Of a stretch of DNA of 64,000 nt, positions 51,626 through 59,472 are shown piece after piece. The first letter of the stretch is position 1, and every line of letters begins with the position of its first letter. The stretch spans positions 333,542 through 397,541 of the forward strand of contig PLWQ01000012.1 of NCBI GenBank assembly GCA_003165595.1, written 5' to 3'. A program made the translations under genes and the position numbers. The DNA comes from Fibrobacterota bacterium. Lineage in GTDB: Bacteria > Fibrobacterota > Chitinivibrionia > Chitinivibrionales > FEN-1185. The notes under the pieces were generated by a model. The model did no database searches. It had not been told where the DNA came from and saw nothing but the letters and a program-made list of their open reading frames with translations.

Positions 51626-53743
51626 GTGAAATGCAAAGCAATCCTTCTGGCTTGTCTAGGCGTCCTTTTGGTTGTGCCTGCAAAATCCTGGACTCAATGG
51701 GTGCAGACAAGCGGACCGGGCGGCGGATATGCGGGCGCCTTTTTGTCTGTCGGTTCGAGCATGCTCGTTTCGACGTCTAACGGAGTATACATCACGAAAG
51801 ACAACGGAGCACATTGGACAGCGGCCGATACCGGCCTTCATGCTTCCTGCTTTCTGGCGAACGGGACGGATATTCTGGCTGGAGCCTACACTGGAGCCTA
51901 CCATCACGGATTATTTCTTTCCTCAGATACCGGCATCCATTGGACTGCGACAAACTCGGGCTTGTCGAATCTCATCATTACGGCATTGGCAAGTAGCGGG
52001 AACAGCCTCTTCGCCGGCACCAATGAAGGAGTTTTTGTTTCCGGCGATAACGGCGCGCATTGGTCACCGGTAGCAAACGGGCTTCCCCAAAGGAGTGTCT
52101 CGTCTATTGGAGAAAAGGGGACCGATCTTTTTATCGGGTATAACGACTATTTGTACAACACGGTTCCCGATACGGGCTTGGTGTACCGCTCAACTGACAA
52201 TGGCCAGCACTGGACCCGTGCAGATACCGGGATAGTCGACAGTAATTTCGCTGTAAGCAAAGTGAATTCGCTCTATGCAAGCGGCGCCGACCTATTTGCC
52301 GGAACGGATTGCGGCGTATTTCGATCTGTCAACAATGGAATCCGCTGGACGGCGGTCAATAACGGCTTGCCAAGCACAAGCAATTCTCGTCCGTTTGTAA
52401 ATTCACTCACATCCGCGGGTTCGTACTTGTTTGCCGGCACCGACTATGGCGTCTTTCGTTCCGCAAACAACGGAGCAAGCTGGACCGCGCTTGATTCGGG
52501 TTCGTGGACACGTCCCACTATCGCCCTCGCGACAGCCGGCAAGAACATTTTTGCCGGTACCTGGGCTAGCGGCGTTTTTCTTTCCACCGACAACGGCGCA
52601 ACGTGGAATCCGGTCAACCAGGGAATGCCGAACATTCCTGTCAAGTCCTTTGCCGTGTCCGGCACAAACCTCTTTGCCGGGACCGAGAGCGGCGGCGTTT
52701 TTAGGTCAAACAATAAGGGTGCTGTCTGGACTCCGGAAAATTTCGGATTGCCCAAAGTACCTGTCAGATCTTTTGCGGTAAGTGGGACAAATTTGTTTGC
52801 AGCGGCATATCCTGCAGGACTTTATCGTTCTTCGAATAGCGGCGCCAGTTGGACTCGGGTAACCGATGTGGGGAATTACGGAATCTCGGCAATCGGCCTG
52901 AGCGGCAATACTTTATTTGCCGGTGACGGGTCAATCTATCGCTCAACGAATAACGGATTAACCTGGGACACTACCACATCTCCGCCGCTTTTTTGTGAGG
53001 ATTCGCCTGTTGATTTTTCGTGCATAGCTGGAAACGGAAGAGTAGTTCTAGGCGGGTTCGGATGGTGCTTCGTGACACGGTCCACAAACAATGGCGGATC
53101 ATGGGTGAACACAAACACGGATTACAAAGCCCCCATCCCGCGATTAGTAAACGCGTTCACCTGGATCGGCGAGACTGTTTTTGCCGGGGCCGTCAATGGA
53201 GCGTATTACTCAACAGACACGGGAACGCACTGGACAGCGGTCACGGCATTGCCCGATTCGGTGAATGCGCTTGCAGTCATTGGCACAGATCTTCTTGCCG
53301 GGACGGGCAGGGGTGTTTTTCTATCGTCAGACAATGGGTTGAACTGGGCAGCCGAAAACACCGGGTTCACGACCAATACCACTGTTTACACCCTTGTGGA
53401 GGCTGATTCAGACCTTTATGTGGGGACAAATTCCGGAGTGTGGCGAAGGCCGCTTTCGGATTTTCGGACGAACGTGCATGAGAAATCACGGGCAATGCAA
53501 AACACTTTCAACCTTCATATCGGTCGCAATAATTCGGTTCATTACGATATTCCCGCTTCCGCATTCGTATCTATCAAGCTATTCGACGTCAAAGGCAGAA
53601 TGGTATTGTCGTTAGTCAACAAAAAGCAGGAGATCGGTTCTTATCTGGTCAAAATTCCCGCAGGACTTTCACAGGGATGGTATGTACTTTCGGCATCTGT
53701 CGGGGATGCCCAAACCGATAGGGAGATTATGGTCTTACGGTGA
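51626..53743 (+). CDS. Secreted beta-propeller (Asp-box) protein with type 9-like sorting domain
   Basis: A 705-residue protein; the GTG at 51626 follows CCGGAGG. Signal peptide AILLACLGVLLVVPAKSW. About a dozen repeats of roughly 40 residues with the pattern GVF-S-DNGAHW (Asp-box: S-x-D-x-G-x-x-W), each preceded by LFAGT, as in sortilin/photosystem-assembly-like propellers. The C-terminal 75 residues (VSIKLFDVKGRMVLSL, then GWYVLSASV, EIMVLR) fit a type A sorting domain. Probably a surface-anchored or released binding protein. Confidence 0.88.
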   Translation: MKCKAILLACLGVLLVVPAKSWTQWVQTSGPGGGYAGAFLSVGSSMLVSTSNGVYITKDNGAHWTAADTGLHASCFLANGTDILAGAYTGAYHHGLFLSSDTGIHWTATNSGLSNLIITALASSGNSLFAGTNEGVFVSGDNGAHWSPVANGLPQRSVSSIGEKGTDLFIGYNDYLYNTVPDTGLVYRSTDNGQHWTRADTGIVDSNFAVSKVNSLYASGADLFAGTDCGVFRSVNNGIRWTAVNNGLPSTSNSRPFVNSLTSAGSYLFAGTDYGVFRSANNGASWTALDSGSWTRPTIALATAGKNIFAGTWASGVFLSTDNGATWNPVNQGMPNIPVKSFAVSGTNLFAGTESGGVFRSNNKGAVWTPENFGLPKVPVRSFAVSGTNLFAAAYPAGLYRSSNSGASWTRVTDVGNYGISAIGLSGNTLFAGDGSIYRSTNNGLTWDTTTSPPLFCEDSPVDFSCIAGNGRVVLGGFGWCFVTRSTNNGGSWVNTNTDYKAPIPRLVNAFTWIGETVFAGAVNGAYYSTDTGTHWTAVTALPDSVNALAVIGTDLLAGTGRGVFLSSDNGLNWAAENTGFTTNTTVYTLVEADSDLYVGTNSGVWRRPLSDFRTNVHEKSRAMQNTFNLHIGRNNSVHYDIPASAFVSIKLFDVKGRMVLSLVNKKQEIGSYLVKIPAGLSQGWYVLSASVGDAQTDREIMVLR

Positions 53744-54317
53744 CGAACTTGCAGCCACCTATTCTTTTCCATCATCCGGCGCGTCGGCCGGCACTGCGCT
53801 CACGCGGCGCTTTCTGCCCTTCACGTTGGGCAGGCGCAAGCTGCGGTCCAACCTGGTGCTGGACAGAGGATGAACGCCACAATTGTCAATAAGGGCAATC
53901 CTCTTTATGCGGCCAGCCATTTCACACTAGTGAGAATTCCAGGAACCCGCGTTACTATCCTCTGCATTTTTTATCGCCGCGAAGCGGCATTCCACAGCAA
54001 AGGCGTTGCGGAAACATGGCTCGTGCACTGCGCAAGTGGTGCGCATCGTGCATGTTTCCGCTGGAGGGGGTGTGCCCACGGATCGCCGGCGCAACGCGCC
54101 GGAAGCCGGGGGCCAGGGGGAACCAACTTTGGTTCCCCCACCAAATCATTTTTTATGCCTAAAAGCCACCATCAGATTTTCATCCCCCTGCAACTTCGTC
54201 CCACAATCAATTATTTTGAGCTTTCATTTGATGTACGTATTTTTGTGAAAAAAGTCACATAACATTTTTCCCGAATTGTTCCCTCGGATTGTCAAACGAG
54301 AAGGGAAAAGCCGTTCT
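53744..54317 (+). repeat. Intergenic region with copy 3 of the CACAATTGTCAA repeat
   Basis: Contains GTCGGCCGGCACTGCGCT (53783-53800) and CACAATTGTCAA (53878-53889). Then come further palindromes (CCGCGAAGCGG; GGCGCAACGCGCC; GGGGGAACCAACTTTGGTTC). No gene seen. The promoter of the hydrogenase operon should be near its right end, but I see no consensus. Confidence 0.5.
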
Positions 54318-55358
54318 ATGGAATTACTGCAGATTTCAAAAAAGGAGCTTCTCGAATTTGTCGGAACACTCGTTTCCGGGCCGCTCGACGTTTTCGGCGT
54401 GGTGGCGCATGACGGCCGATTCGCCTACGATAAGCTCGACAGCGCAGCTAACCTTCGCCTCGATTTTGACGAAACGCTGTACTCGCCCAAGCAGTATCTG
54501 TTTCCGCCAAAGGACCCGGTGCTTTCCTACACGCCCGGAGATGCGGCCTCATGCGCTCCCGTGTACGCGGAAAAAGACCAGGCCATCATCGGCGTTCATC
54601 CCGGCGACATGGCTGCCATTGCAATGCTCGACAAGGCGTTTACGGAAAATAAAATCGACGCTCACTACTGCACGCGGCGCGAAAAGACCACGCTCGTCGG
54701 CATTTACCCGACAAAACCGGGCAAATACCGCTTCACCTCGTCGATGATAAAGCCCGAGGAACCGTACCTGGCCGCCGATGCGTTTCTCATCGATATGGGA
54801 GACGATTCCTACACCATTGAAATCGTTACCGACCGCGGCAAGGAATTCTTTTCGGCAAGCGCGGCGAAACCCGCGACGGCCGACGGCAAGGCAAAGGCCG
54901 AAAAAATGAAAACCGCGGTGAAAGATACCGTAACGCTCAAGATAAAACGCGAGGATCTTCCGCCATTCCTTGACGGAAAGGAACGCCACCCGGTATGGGA
55001 GACGCGCGGGGCGAAGTGCTTCTCCTGCGGATCCTGCGTTACCGTGTGCCCCACATGCTATTGCTTCGACATGCTCGACGAACTCGACCTGTCGTTCGAC
55101 TATGGGCTGCGGTTCCGCACCTGGGACGCCTGCGTGCTCGAACCCTTTGCGGTGTGCGCCGGCGGCCACAACTTCCGGACAAAGGCGGCCGACCGAATCC
55201 GTCACAGGTTGTACAGAAAGCAGAAATATCTGCTTGAAAAGCTGGGGCTGGCCGGCTGCGTGGGCTGCGGCAGGTGCAAGACGGCCTGCGTACCCGACAT
55301 TGCCTTCCCTCCCGACATCGACGACGATCTTCTGAGAAAGGAGGCGCACCATGTGTGA
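54318..55358 (+). CDS. hydB: Sulfhydrogenase beta subunit (4Fe-4S protein)
   Basis: A 346-residue iron-sulfur protein with two ferredoxin-type clusters in the C-terminal third (CFSCGSCVTVCPTCYCFDML and GCVGCGRCKTACVPD). The N-terminal part matches the beta subunit of group 3b [NiFe]-hydrogenases/sulfhydrogenases. It passes electrons between the hydrogenase dimer and the FAD subunit. First gene of hydB-hydG-hydD-hydA, with ATG of hydG overlapping its end by 8 bases. Confidence 0.94.
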   Translation: MELLQISKKELLEFVGTLVSGPLDVFGVVAHDGRFAYDKLDSAANLRLDFDETLYSPKQYLFPPKDPVLSYTPGDAASCAPVYAEKDQAIIGVHPGDMAAIAMLDKAFTENKIDAHYCTRREKTTLVGIYPTKPGKYRFTSSMIKPEEPYLAADAFLIDMGDDSYTIEIVTDRGKEFFSASAAKPATADGKAKAEKMKTAVKDTVTLKIKREDLPPFLDGKERHPVWETRGAKCFSCGSCVTVCPTCYCFDMLDELDLSFDYGLRFRTWDACVLEPFAVCAGGHNFRTKAADRIRHRLYRKQKYLLEKLGLAGCVGCGRCKTACVPDIAFPPDIDDDLLRKEAHHV

Positions 55359-56199
55359 AGGATGCGGATGCCACGAGCACGAATCGATCTACATGCCCGA
55401 GCCCCTCACGGTTGTACAAACACATCCCATGACCGAACGCGACCGGTTCTTCGAGTTCAAGCTCAACGGAAAAGACCTGGGCCACAAACCCGGCCAGTTC
55501 GCCGAGATTTCCATTCCCGGCATCGGCGAGGCGCCCATTTCGGTGTCGTCGTCCCCCACAAAGAAGGGCAGCTTCGAAATGGTGATCCGCAAAGTGGGCA
55601 AGGTGACGGCCGCGTTCCACGATCTCAAACCGGGCGACACCCTTGGCGTGCGGGGGCCGTTCGGCACTCATTTTCCCATGGACGAGTTCAAGGGAAAAGA
55701 CCTCCTGTTTTTCGGCGCCGGCATAGGACTCGTCCCTTTGCGCTCGGCGATCAACTATGCGCTGGACAACCGCTCGGATTACGGGAAAATATTTCTCCTC
55801 TGCGGATTTACCGATATTTCGCAGCGGCTGTTTATTGACGAAATGGAATCTTGGAAGAAGAATCCGTCCTTGGAATTCCTGGAAACCATCGACCGCGGCA
55901 GCCCGCAGTGGAAGGGAAACACGGGCGTTATTACCACGCTCATCCCGAAAATAAAAGACCGCCTGAGCCCCAGAAACACCAAGGCATTTATCGTGGGGCC
56001 GCCCGTCATGTATAAGTTTGTGATCCTCGAACTCCGCAATATGGGGTTCAGGGACGCCGACGTCATCGTCTCGCTCGAACGCCGCATGAAATGCGGGGTG
56101 GGCAAGTGCGGTCACTGCCAGATCGATGGCGTGTACGTGTGCCAGGAAGGCCCGGTGTTTACTCTCGACGGCATAGCGCACCTCGTGGAGGCCCTGTAA
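55351..56199 (+). CDS. hydG: Sulfhydrogenase gamma subunit (FAD/NAD(P)-binding)
   Basis: A 282-residue ferredoxin-NADP reductase-like protein. FAD segments EISIPGIGEAPISVSSS and nucleotide-binding GAGIGLVPLRS are visible. The C-terminal cysteines (MKCGVGKCGHCQIDG, VCQEGP) bind a 2Fe-2S cluster. It connects hydrogen oxidation or evolution to NAD(P)(H). Confidence 0.95.
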   Translation: MCEGCGCHEHESIYMPEPLTVVQTHPMTERDRFFEFKLNGKDLGHKPGQFAEISIPGIGEAPISVSSSPTKKGSFEMVIRKVGKVTAAFHDLKPGDTLGVRGPFGTHFPMDEFKGKDLLFFGAGIGLVPLRSAINYALDNRSDYGKIFLLCGFTDISQRLFIDEMESWKKNPSLEFLETIDRGSPQWKGNTGVITTLIPKIKDRLSPRNTKAFIVGPPVMYKFVILELRNMGFRDADVIVSLERRMKCGVGKCGHCQIDGVYVCQEGPVFTLDGIAHLVEAL

Positions 56200-56200
56200 C

Positions 56201-56947
56201 ATGAAACCAAAAGTCGCATTTTTCGATTTCGCATGCTGTGAAGGCTGCCAGCTCCAGGTGGCCAACCTTGAGGAGGACATTCTCGGGCTGGTCAATCTTG
56301 TTGACGTGGTGGAATTCCGGGAAGTGCTCACCGGCAGCGCACCCGAGTACGATGTCTCGTTCATCGAAGGCTCCATTACCAGGCCCGAGGACGAGGCGCG
56401 CCTCAGAGACATCCGCAGCCGCTCAAAGGTGCTTGTGTCGTACGGCGCTTGCGCGGCCACCGGGGGTGTCAACAAAATCAAGAACCTGTGGGGCAACATC
56501 GACAAGGTAAAGAAGGAAGTGTACGACAAGGACGCGGCAATGCCCCATCTAGAAACCTATCCCACCAAAGCGGTACACGAAGTAGTGAAGGTTGATTATT
56601 TCGTTCACGGCTGCCCCATCACGCGCTCCGAGTTTCTCAAAGTCGTCAAGGCGCTGGTGTTCGGCACGACGCCCGACATTCCGCAATATCCGGTGTGCGT
56701 GGAATGCAAGATGCTCGGAAACGAATGCATGTACGATAAAGGCGGGGTTTGCCTCGGGCCGGTTACGCGCGCAGGCTGCAACGCGATATGCCCGAGCAAC
56801 AACGTGTCGTGCGAAGGGTGCAGGGGCGCCGTGCCCAATCCGAATAACAACGCGATGCACGAAGTGCTCGCGAAATACAAGCTTTCGGTGGACGACATCA
56901 AACGGCAATTTACCATGTACGCGCTAGATCCGGAGGTCGGTAAATGA
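56201..56947 (+). CDS. hydD: [NiFe]-hydrogenase small subunit (group 3b)
   Basis: A 248-residue subunit with the proximal 4Fe-4S ligands in FACCEGCQLQ, YGACAATGG and HGCPITRSEF. Additional cysteines (VCVECKMLGNECMY; CNAICPSNNVSCEGC) fit medial and distal clusters. No Tat signal, so the enzyme is cytoplasmic, as expected for group 3. It starts 2 bases after hydG. Confidence 0.96.
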   Translation: MKPKVAFFDFACCEGCQLQVANLEEDILGLVNLVDVVEFREVLTGSAPEYDVSFIEGSITRPEDEARLRDIRSRSKVLVSYGACAATGGVNKIKNLWGNIDKVKKEVYDKDAAMPHLETYPTKAVHEVVKVDYFVHGCPITRSEFLKVVKALVFGTTPDIPQYPVCVECKMLGNECMYDKGGVCLGPVTRAGCNAICPSNNVSCEGCRGAVPNPNNNAMHEVLAKYKLSVDDIKRQFTMYALDPEVGK

Positions 56948-58224
56948 GCTCCAATGCCATTCATATAGACGTGCACCATGTCACCAGGGTCGAAGGACAC
57001 GGCAACATCCTTGTCGATATTGACAATGGCGAAGTGAAGACCGTGCGCTGGAGCGTGCCCGAAGCTCCGCGCTTTTTCGAAGCAATGGTGGTGGGGCGGG
57101 ATTGTACGGAAGTGCAGCCGATCACCTCGCGCATCTGCGGCATATGCTCAATCGGCCACACCTTCTCGTCGCTCAAGGCCACCGAGTCGGCATTCGGCAT
57201 CACCATTTCCGAGCAGACGCGCAGGCTCCGCAAGATACTCAACCACGGCGAAAACCTCCAGAGTCACATTCTCCATGTCGGTTACCTTGCGCTCCCCGAT
57301 CTCCTCAAAGTGGGAAGCGTGATTCCCCTGGCTACAACGCACAAGGACGCGGTGCTCCTTGTTGTAAAGCTGCACCGGCTGGCGAATGAAACTTGCGATA
57401 TCGTGGGCGGCCGCACAACGCACCCCATACGAACTTGCATCGGGGGGTTCACCAAGGTGCCCACCGAAAAGGAACTTGCAGGACTTTTGGCCAGGTTCGA
57501 GTCCGCAATACCGGACCTCAAGACCCTTGCCGCCGTTGTCAAGTCCGTTGCCGGCGGCCTGCCCGATTTTGTACGGGAAACGGAATACGTGTCGCTTACC
57601 GATCCGGCGGAGTATGCGCTGTACGACGGCATTATCAAATCCACAGACGTCGAGGGTGCGATTCCGGTTGACCAGTATCTCCGGGTTACCAACGAATACA
57701 TGAACTCGCAATCCACGGCAAAGTGGGCCAAATTCAACCGTGAATCGTACATGGCGGGGGCACTGGCGCGGTTCAACAACAACCACACGCAGCTTCCGCC
57801 GCTTGCCAAGGCGGTTGCGGCGGATCTGGGGCTGGCGGCACCGTGTTGCAACCCGTATTTCAACACCGTTGCGCAGGTCGTGGAATGCGTGCATTCGGTG
57901 GAAAAAACCATTGAGCACCTGCAATGGCTTATTGACAAAGGCGTCAAAAACGAACCCGTCTCCTTCAAGCCGCGTGAAGGCCGCGGTGTTGGAGCGGTGG
58001 AGGTGCCGCGCGGCATCTTATTCCACGATTACACGTACGACAAAAACGGGAAATGCGTAAAAGCCAATTGCATCATCCCCACCAACCAGAACCACGCCAA
58101 CATCCAGCTGGACATGGACAAGCTGGTGCCGCAGTTCAAGGACCGGGGAAAAGACGAGTTGCAGCTCATGCTCGAGATGCTTGTGCGGGCCTATGATCCG
58201 TGCATTTCGTGCTCGACGCACTGA
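56944..58224 (+). CDS. hydA: [NiFe]-hydrogenase large subunit without C-terminal extension
   Basis: A 426-residue catalytic subunit. The L1 motif is RICGICSIGH and the L2 motif DPCISCSTH. Normally this subunit has a peptide after the L2 His that a dedicated peptidase removes once Ni-Fe is inserted; here the stop codon follows that His directly. No maturation peptidase gene is visible nearby. Overlaps hydD by 4 bases. Confidence 0.97.
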   Translation: MSSNAIHIDVHHVTRVEGHGNILVDIDNGEVKTVRWSVPEAPRFFEAMVVGRDCTEVQPITSRICGICSIGHTFSSLKATESAFGITISEQTRRLRKILNHGENLQSHILHVGYLALPDLLKVGSVIPLATTHKDAVLLVVKLHRLANETCDIVGGRTTHPIRTCIGGFTKVPTEKELAGLLARFESAIPDLKTLAAVVKSVAGGLPDFVRETEYVSLTDPAEYALYDGIIKSTDVEGAIPVDQYLRVTNEYMNSQSTAKWAKFNRESYMAGALARFNNNHTQLPPLAKAVAADLGLAAPCCNPYFNTVAQVVECVHSVEKTIEHLQWLIDKGVKNEPVSFKPREGRGVGAVEVPRGILFHDYTYDKNGKCVKANCIIPTNQNHANIQLDMDKLVPQFKDRGKDELQLMLEMLVRAYDPCISCSTH

Positions 58225-58432
58225 AGTCTCACCACAGAGACACAGAGAGCACAGAGAAAGAAACGAAGGTCAAGAAGATTGATTACCGGAAACTATTGAC
58301 GATGGTATCCTGTAACTCCGGACTAAGCGGCCGATCCGCGTTATTCTCACATTATATTTTCAACCATTGACTTCTTCCTGCTCTGTGTCCTCTGTGCCTC
58401 TGTGGTGAATCTTTCTTCCCCGGGAACTCGAT
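58225..58432. repeat. Inverted pair of the CACAGAGACACAG repeat between hydA and hypA
   Basis: Direct copy 58230-58260 and inverted copy 58381-58408 could fold into a long hairpin around 120 bases. It separates structural and maturation genes. No gene inside. Confidence 0.65.
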
Positions 58433-58768
58433 ATGCACGAATATTCCGTCGCCTGCGAAATAGCCGCTCTTGTCAAGCAAACGGCGCTCAATGCCCGGGT
58501 CACCAAAATCACGCTCGCGGTTGGAGCGCTGAGTGGTATATTTACCGAGTCGCTTGTGATGTACCTGGATTTCGTGCTGCCCGACATGGGCATGAACAAC
58601 GCGCTTGTCGAAACAAGGGACGTGCCGGCCACGTTCTCATGCGCATGCGGCGTCGAATACGTTGCCGAAAACATCGCGACCGTGTGCCCGGCGTGCGGCG
58701 CATTCACCAGGACCATCAAGGCTGGCCAGGACTGTATTGTGGAAAGCATCGAGGTGGATGATGATTGA
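58433..58768 (+). CDS. hypA: Hydrogenase nickel-insertion protein HypA
   Basis: A 111-residue protein starting MHEYSVACEI, the Ni-binding MH(E) N-terminus. The zinc site is CACGVEY and CPACG. It delivers nickel to the large subunit with HypB. Its stop overlaps the hypB start region by 8 bases. Confidence 0.96.
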   Translation: MHEYSVACEIAALVKQTALNARVTKITLAVGALSGIFTESLVMYLDFVLPDMGMNNALVETRDVPATFSCACGVEYVAENIATVCPACGAFTRTIKAGQDCIVESIEVDDD

Positions 58769-59417
58769 AAAGATACGACTCGCGAAAAACGTTCATGCGC
58801 TCAACGACATGGTGGCCCAGCAGAACCGGCTCCTGTTCAAAGAGGCCGGCCTCACCGTTGTCAACATGATAAGCTCTCCGGGCTCAGGCAAAACGTCGAT
58901 CCTCGAAGCGCTCGGAAGGCAAATGGGGCACTCCCTGATGGTAATAACCGGCGACATCCAGACCCAGATCGACAAGGACCGGCTGGAAAAAGCGGGCGCC
59001 CTTGCCACGCAAATCGAAACGAGAGGATCCTGCCACCTCACCGCACACATGATCAACGCCGTAGTCAAGCACGCCTCGTTTTCGGGCGTAAGATTGCTTG
59101 TGATCGAAAACGTGGGCAACCTCGTGTGCCCGTCGTCGTATGATCTCGGGGAAGACGAAAAGATGGCCGTGCTGTCGGTTGCCGAAGGCGACGAAAAACC
59201 CATAAAATACCCCAGCCTTTTCATCCGAGCAGCGGCCGTGATCATCAACAAGATCGACCTGATCCCGCATGTCAACTTCGACATGGCGCGCGCAACAGGG
59301 GACATTCAAAAACTCAACGGCAATGCCGTGATATTCAAACTGTCGTGTGCAACCGGCGAAGGCATCGACGCGCTCGCTGCGTACCTGAACAGTCTGAAAA
59401 CCGCCCGTCCGGGGTAA
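58761..59417 (+). CDS. hypB: Hydrogenase maturation GTPase HypB
   Basis: A 218-residue G3E GTPase with Walker A SSPGSGKTS, the Ni/Zn motif GSCHLTAHM, and NKIDLIPHV. Lacks the histidine-rich nickel-store N-terminus. Two adjacent ATGs (58758, 58761); the second is better placed after GAGG. Confidence 0.95.
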   Translation: MIEKIRLAKNVHALNDMVAQQNRLLFKEAGLTVVNMISSPGSGKTSILEALGRQMGHSLMVITGDIQTQIDKDRLEKAGALATQIETRGSCHLTAHMINAVVKHASFSGVRLLVIENVGNLVCPSSYDLGEDEKMAVLSVAEGDEKPIKYPSLFIRAAAVIINKIDLIPHVNFDMARATGDIQKLNGNAVIFKLSCATGEGIDALAAYLNSLKTARPG

Positions 59418-59472
59418 GGCGGCGCGCCACCTGGTCCGAGGCGCATCACCGCGCAACGGCAGCCTGCAAACC

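Noticed and set aside
55039-56529. Long minus-strand ORF (496 codons) opposite the hydrogenase genes
   Set aside because: Shadow of hydB, hydG and hydD, whose metal-binding motifs are unmistakable.
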